This document shows positions 7,168-10,502 of a stretch of 10,502 nucleotides of DNA, one piece after another. Each line of letters starts with the position of its first letter. Position 1 is the stretch's first letter. The DNA is from Nitriliruptorales bacterium (GTDB taxonomy: Bacteria > Actinomycetota > Nitriliruptoria > Euzebyales > Egibacteraceae): positions 1-10,502 of the forward strand of contig SKPY01000183.1 in assembly GCA_007119305.1 (NCBI GenBank), in the 5' to 3' direction. Made by a program: the position numbers and the translations under genes. Below the pieces are notes generated by a model. The model was not told where the DNA came from. It did no database searches and saw only the letters and a program-made list of their open reading frames with translations.

Positions 7168-8463
7168 TCAGCGGTCCGCGAAGCGGTACATCCGCACGCC
7201 CTGCCCTGCGGGCAGCACGCGGCGGATGCGCTCCCTGGCGACGTCGGCGATGGTCGGGTAGCTGCCCCCGGAGACGGGCTCGGCCTGCTGCACGCAGCAG
7301 AACCGTCGGGCTGCGCCGTCGGCGGCGTTCGCCTCGAGGACGGCCTGCGCGGTCGTCGCCGTGCCGGCGAAGAAGTCGAGCACGAGGTCGTCGCCGGCGC
7401 TGGCCTGCTGGACGAGCCCGCGCAGCAGGCTGACGGGCTTCGGGTAGCTGAAGGCCTTCTCCCCGAGGATGCGCTTGAGCGCCCGCGTGCCCTCGGTGGT
7501 GAACCCCGACACGAGGGTCAGCGCCTCGGCGTCGTCCGGCGCGGGGTCGCGTGGGGAGGCGATCCACGTCGACACCGGCCGCTGCGTGCGCCGTGCCTCG
7601 CCCTGGAAGCGCTTGAGCATCGGCGTGCCGTCCGCGCGGCCGGGGAACAGGACCCGGCCCTCGGCGATCTTGCGGGCCATCGTCTGCGGGTTGTAGGGCC
7701 AGTGGCGGCCCCGGGGCGGCCAGTACTCGTGGCCGGTGTCCGGGTCGGTGATGGCGTAGTGGGTGTCCCCGCCCGGCTTGTTCGCCGACAGGTTGTCGGC
7801 GATCCACGGCCCGCGCGGGTCGCCGTCGGGGTTGGCGTAGCCGTTGAAGCTGCGTGGCTCGCCGGCGAGCCGCCCCGCTGCCTTCGTGTAGCACAGCACG
7901 TACTCGTGGTCGGCGGACAGGTTGCGCACGGCGTCGAGCGCACCGGTCCGCCGGCGCCACACGAACGTCCCGAGGAACGCCTGCTCACCGTAGATCTCGT
8001 CGAGCAGCAGGCGCAGGTGCGCGACCTCGTGGTCGTCGATCGACACGAGCAGCAGCCCGTCGTCGCGCAGCAGACGCCGCGCCAGGACGAGCCTGGGGGC
8101 CATCAGGGACAGCCACGGGGCGTGGCGGCCCCGGTCGGCGGGGCCGGCGTGGAAGCGGTCCCGGTACGTCATCGCCTGGCCGGTGTTGTAGGGGGGGTCG
8201 AGGTAGATCAGCGCCACCGTCCCGGCGAGGTCGGCGGCGAGCAGGCGCAGCACCGCGAGGTTCTCGCCCTCCACGAACGTGTGCCGGGCGGTGGCCGGAC
8301 GGACCGAGGTCGCGCGGTCGAGCACGAGCCGGCCTGCAGCGGGCGCGTCGGCCTGCGCGAACGCGCTGTCGCGGCCGGGCCAGCGCAGGCCGAAGTCGCC
8401 GTCGCCTGCCGGCGCGCCGGCAGGCGTCGCAGGGGGCGTGCGGGCGTCCGAGGCGTCGGCCAT
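7168..8463 (-). CDS. DNA adenine methyltransferase, type III Mod-like (beta class)
   Basis: This 431-residue protein is a predicted S-adenosylmethionine-dependent DNA methyltransferase that adds a methyl group to an amino nitrogen of a base, most likely N6 of adenine given the DPPY motif. Catalytic motif IV is DPPYNTG (89-95). It precedes the cofactor-binding motif DFFAGTATT (363-371), which is the beta-class order. The YPKPVSLL segment (340-347) and the late 'VQQAEPVSGGSYPTIADVARERIRRV' region (391-416) are typical of type III Mod proteins. The chain is shorter than classical Mod subunits, and the target-recognition region between about 160 and 330 is correspondingly small. It ends soon after the catalytic core and lacks the extra C-terminal domain of CcrM-type enzymes. 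No restriction (Res) gene is adjacent: the neighbours are a dehydrogenase and an ABC importer. It could be a solitary methyltransferase. The ATG start has AGAGG close upstream. Confidence 0.9.
   Translation of the reverse strand: MADASDARTPPATPAGAPAGDGDFGLRWPGRDSAFAQADAPAAGRLVLDRATSVRPATARHTFVEGENLAVLRLLAADLAGTVALIYLDPPYNTGQAMTYRDRFHAGPADRGRHAPWLSLMAPRLVLARRLLRDDGLLLVSIDDHEVAHLRLLLDEIYGEQAFLGTFVWRRRTGALDAVRNLSADHEYVLCYTKAAGRLAGEPRSFNGYANPDGDPRGPWIADNLSANKPGGDTHYAITDPDTGHEYWPPRGRHWPYNPQTMARKIAEGRVLFPGRADGTPMLKRFQGEARRTQRPVSTWIASPRDPAPDDAEALTLVSGFTTEGTRALKRILGEKAFSYPKPVSLLRGLVQQASAGDDLVLDFFAGTATTAQAVLEANAADGAARRFCCVQQAEPVSGGSYPTIADVARERIRRVLPAGQGVRMYRFADR
8403..8426. repeat. Perfect 24-bp palindrome in the 5' coding region of the methyltransferase gene
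   Basis: The sequence CGCCTGCCGGCG is followed immediately by its exact reverse complement, with no spacer. It covers codons 13-20 (TPAGAPAG), about 37-60 nt inside the gene, in a low-complexity N-terminal stretch ahead of the catalytic domain. It could be a protein-binding site, could fold in the mRNA, or could be chance in GC-rich Ala/Pro/Gly codons. Confidence 0.8.
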
Positions 8464-8500
8464 CGCCTCTGTTCTAGCCGACGCACCCCGCCGCGGCGCG

Positions 8501-8585
8501 TATCCCCACCCCGTCCACAGCGCAATCCGGCCAACGGCAAGCCTTCTGCGCGTTTCCCACAGCCTGTGGATAACCCTGTGGGGAA
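8501..8585. promoter_or_regulatory. Cluster of DnaA-box-like sites upstream of the methyltransferase gene
   Basis: The 142-bp gap between the dehydrogenase stop (8606) and the methyltransferase start (8463) contains one perfect DnaA box, TTATCCACA, on the minus strand (8573-8565). Four degenerate versions surround it: TTCCCCACA (minus strand, 8585-8577), TTTCCCACA (plus, 8553-8561), CCGTCCACA (plus, 8511-8519) and TATCCCCAC (plus, 8501-8509). The phrase CCACAGCCTGTGG (8557-8569) is itself an inverted repeat, and such phrasing is familiar from actinobacterial replication origins. The region also has to carry any methyltransferase promoter; no convincing -10/-35 pair is visible. No dnaA, dnaN or other origin-linked gene is present. 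Confidence 0.6.
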
Positions 8586-8605
8586 GGGGGGTTGCGGCCC
8601 CCCCC

Positions 8606-9310
8606 TCACCAGGGGACCTCCTCGCCGTGGCGGTTCCAGAAGCGGCCGCTCGCGTCGGCGGGCAGGTCCGCGAGCACCGCCCGCACCTGCGTCACGGCCT
8701 CCGCGGGCTCCAGGCGCGCGGACGGGCCGCCGAGGTCGGTGCGGACCCAGCCGGGGTCGACGGAGACCACCCGCACGTCGCGGTCTGCGAGGTCCTCGGC
8801 GAGGTAGCGGGTGACCATGTTGAGCGCGGCCTTCGACAGCGCGTAGCCGTAGTTGTCGCGGGGGACGTCGCGGGCGAGCGAGCCGAGGCCCGACGACAGG
8901 TGCGCGACGGTCGCCTGCGGGCCGAGGTGCGGCGCGAGCGCCTGCGTGACCGCGAGGGCGCCGACGGCGTTGGTGCGCAGCACCGCCAGCAGGGCATCGG
9001 GCTCGAGCCGGCCGAGCGGGCCGCTGGACGCGGGCCCACCAACCGCCCACACGCCGGCGCTGTGAACGAGCAGGTCGAGGGGGATGCCGGCGGTGTGAAC
9101 CTGCTGCGCGCAGGCGGCGATGCTGCTCGGATCGTCGACGTCGAGGGGGATGAGCCGGACGCGGTCCGGCGCCGCGTCCGCCACCCGCTGCAGCGCGGTG
9201 GCCGCCGCAGGGTCGCGGCAGGTCGCGAAGACCGTGTCGCCCGCCTGCGCGATCTGGCGGGCGAACTCGAGTCCGAGCCCACGGCTGGCCCCGGTGACAA
9301 GCGTCGGCAT
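8606..9310 (-). CDS. Short-chain dehydrogenase/reductase (SDR) family oxidoreductase
   Basis: This is a predicted cytoplasmic NAD(P)H-dependent oxidoreductase of the classical SDR family, with 234 residues from the ATG at 9310. The Rossmann cofactor motif TGASRGLG is at 6-13 and the acidic DVDD at 57-60. An HSAG variant of the usual NNAG is at 83-86, and the TNAVG helix at 113-117. The catalytic serine is at 139 or 140, the YALSK active site at 156-160 (Tyr156, Lys160), and PGWVRTDLGG at 186-195. The last motif and the short C-terminus resemble the C-factor/carbonyl-reductase-like SDR group; the substrate is not predictable. An upstream in-frame start (9358) is less likely, because a perfect GGAGGT sits 4 nt before the ATG at 9310 and the Rossmann strand starts right there. 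It lies 58 bp downstream of the acyl-CoA dehydrogenase and is probably co-transcribed with it. Confidence 0.93.
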   Translation of the reverse strand: MPTLVTGASRGLGLEFARQIAQAGDTVFATCRDPAAATALQRVADAAPDRVRLIPLDVDDPSSIAACAQQVHTAGIPLDLLVHSAGVWAVGGPASSGPLGRLEPDALLAVLRTNAVGALAVTQALAPHLGPQATVAHLSSGLGSLARDVPRDNYGYALSKAALNMVTRYLAEDLADRDVRVVSVDPGWVRTDLGGPSARLEPAEAVTQVRAVLADLPADASGRFWNRHGEEVPW

Positions 9311-9314
9311 GGGC

Positions 9315-9320
9315 ACCTCC
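9315..9320 (-). promoter_or_regulatory. Ribosome binding site of the SDR gene
   Basis: A perfect GGAGGT lies 4 nt before the ATG at 9310. It decides the start codon in favour of the shorter reading. Confidence 0.8.
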
Positions 9321-9368
9321 GCGGCTGACCCTGCCCGCATCCCCGCCGGCCCATGCACGCGCCCGCGC

Positions 9369-10502
9369 TCAGCCCTCGAGCACGTGGCGGGCGATCACCT
9401 TGCGCTGCATCTCGCTCGTGCCCTCGAAGATCGTGTAGATCTTCGCGTCCCGGGACCACTTCTCCACCGGGTAGTCGCGCATGTAGCCGTAGCCGCCGAG
9501 GATCTGGATGGCCCGCTCGGTGACGCGCACGGCGGTCTCGCTCGCCTTCAGCTTGCTCATCGAGCCCTCACCGACCGTGAACGGCTTGCCGGTGGCCGCC
9601 AGCCAGCCCGCCTTGCGGACGAGCAGCCGGCTGCACTCCACGTCGAGCGCCATGTCGGCGAGCTGGTGCGCGACCGCCTGGTGCTCGGCGATCGGGGTGC
9701 CGAACTGCTCGCGCTCGCGCGCGTAGCCGGTGGCGAACTCCAGCGCTGCCCGGGCGATGCCCACCGCCTGCACCGCGACGAACGGGCGCGTGCGCTCGAA
9801 CGTCTGCAGCGCGGTGGACGCCCTGCCGCTCGACTCGCCCTGGCGGGCTCTGGCAAGGCGACGTTCGAGCTGCTCCGGCCCGCCGACCACGCGGTCGAGC
9901 GGGATGCGGCAGTCGGCGAGGATGACCTCCGAGGTGTCCGAGGCGCGGATGCCGAGCTTGCGCTCCTTCTTGCCCGGACGGATGCCGGGATCGTCCCGGG
10001 CGATGATGAACGTTGCCTGACCGCGGTGGCCGAGGTCCGGAGCGACGGTGGCGACGACCAGGTAGACGCTCGCCACGCCGCCGTTGGTGATGAAGACCTT
10101 CGTGCCGTTCAGCACCCACTCGTCACCGTCGCGGACGGCGCGGGTCCGCAGGGACGACACGTCGGAGCCGGCCTGCGGCTCGGTCACGGCGAACGCCGCG
10201 ACGGCGGGCTCCTCGGGGCTGCCGAACATCCGCGGGGCCCATTCGAACAGCTGCTCCTGCGTGCCCGCCCCCGCGAGCGCGGCGAGCGGCAGCCCCGTGC
10301 CGAACAGGCACAACCCGATGCCCGCACACCCCCAGAAGACCTCCTCCATCACGAGCGGCAGCGTAAGGCCCGTCTCGTCCTGGCGGTGCTGCAGGAACAG
10401 ATCCAGCGAGTACAGCCCGACCTCGGCGGCCGTGCGCACGACGGGCCAGGGGAACTCCTCGGTCTCGTCGTAGTGCGCTGCGACCGGGCGGATCTCGCGC
10501 TC
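9369..10502 (-). CDS. Acyl-CoA dehydrogenase, 5' end cut by the window edge
   Basis: This is a flavin-dependent acyl-CoA dehydrogenase, catalysing alpha,beta-desaturation of an acyl-CoA thioester in fatty-acid or branched-chain acid breakdown. The visible fragment has 377 residues and is open to the window edge; it begins in 'EREIRPVAAHYDETEEFPWPV', which normally lies within the first few dozen residues, so only a short N-terminus is missing. Family motifs include AVTEPQAGSD (fragment residues 105-114), the FAD-contacting 'VLNGTKVFITNGG' (130-142), and 'QILGGYGYMRDYPVEKWSRDAK' near the end. 'TIFEGTSEMQRKVIAR' follows, with the likely catalytic Glu at fragment residue 360, in the position used by medium- and short-chain enzymes. 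An extra Arg-rich stretch, RLARARQGESSGRAST, sits before the usual 'TFERTRP' segment. The substrate chain length is not predictable. Confidence 0.95.
   Translation of the reverse strand, partial: EREIRPVAAHYDETEEFPWPVVRTAAEVGLYSLDLFLQHRQDETGLTLPLVMEEVFWGCAGIGLCLFGTGLPLAALAGAGTQEQLFEWAPRMFGSPEEPAVAAFAVTEPQAGSDVSSLRTRAVRDGDEWVLNGTKVFITNGGVASVYLVVATVAPDLGHRGQATFIIARDDPGIRPGKKERKLGIRASDTSEVILADCRIPLDRVVGGPEQLERRLARARQGESSGRASTALQTFERTRPFVAVQAVGIARAALEFATGYAREREQFGTPIAEHQAVAHQLADMALDVECSRLLVRKAGWLAATGKPFTVGEGSMSKLKASETAVRVTERAIQILGGYGYMRDYPVEKWSRDAKIYTIFEGTSEMQRKVIARHVLEG

Noticed and set aside
7168..8463. CcrM-type cell-cycle methyltransferase
   Set aside because: The protein ends shortly after the catalytic core and lacks the extra C-terminal domain of CcrM. 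Its late motifs match type III Mod proteins better.
8464..8605. Chromosomal replication origin (oriC)
   Set aside because: The DnaA-box phrasing is suggestive, but there is no AT-rich unwinding region, no dnaA, dnaN or parAB neighbour, and the gap is very short. It is kept only as a DnaA-box cluster.
5491..8814. Plus-strand open frame of 1107 codons spanning the SBP, the methyltransferase and the start of the SDR region
   Set aside because: It runs across three well-supported minus-strand genes and their intergenic gaps. It shows no motifs, and its composition is that of an antisense shadow.
9369..10439. GTG at 10439 as the true start of the acyl-CoA dehydrogenase
   Set aside because: The same frame stays open to the window edge and encodes EREIRPVAAHYDETEEFPWPV, which matches the family's N-terminal region, so the gene begins outside the window.
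1..10502. CRISPR arrays, tRNA or rRNA genes, insertion sequences, prophage genes
   Set aside because: No regularly spaced repeats, cloverleaf-like segments, transposase or phage motifs were seen. The window is almost fully occupied by seven minus-strand genes.

Overview
All recognisable genes in this window lie on the minus strand. The DNA is very GC-rich, with G or C at nearly every third codon position, and several genes start with GTG. Together with actinobacterial-style promoter and DnaA-box phrases, this points to a high-GC member of the Actinomycetota. The extracytoplasmic proteins are strongly acidic (one linker is 20 Asp/Glu out of 37 residues). That would fit a salt-adapted or haloalkaliphilic lineage, but the genus cannot be fixed from the sequence alone.

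Read in the direction of transcription (from high to low coordinates), the window starts with two metabolic genes: an acyl-CoA dehydrogenase cut by the window edge (10502-9369) and a short-chain dehydrogenase (9310-8606), 58 bp apart and probably co-transcribed. A 142-bp intergenic stretch (8464-8605) follows; it holds one perfect DnaA box and four degenerate ones. Next is a DNA methyltransferase of the type III Mod family (8463-7168) with no restriction partner in view.

The rest (7157-1) is one peptide/nickel-type (Dpp/Opp) ABC importer operon: promoter, lipoprotein substrate-binding protein (SBP, 7077-5380), DppB-like permease (5254-4271), DppC-like permease (4267-2588), fused DppD-DppF ATPase (2583-97), and a long GC-rich hairpin that probably ends the transcript. 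The two permeases and the ATPase are separated by only 3-4 bp. One importer would therefore be a lipid-anchored receptor, two membrane subunits and a single two-headed ATPase.

The remarkable part is that three of its four proteins depart from the standard architecture. (1) The DppC permease has about 275 extra residues between transmembrane helix 1 and the conserved 'FGTTHLGRDIF' segment. They resolve into seven repeats of about 39 residues, which predicts a seven-bladed beta-propeller on the outer face of the membrane. (2) The SBP appears circularly permuted: the segment that normally forms the C-terminal third of family 5 SBPs comes directly after the lipoprotein signal and acidic linker, and the usual N-terminal start of the fold lies at about residue 233. 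(3) The ATPase has about 100 extra residues within its last Cys-rich motif, and a His/Gly tandem duplication in the linker between its two ATP-binding modules. Both extracytoplasmic partners being remodelled in one operon suggests a distinct subtype of peptide-family importer with a modified docking or sensing surface. This is the best candidate for an undescribed system here.
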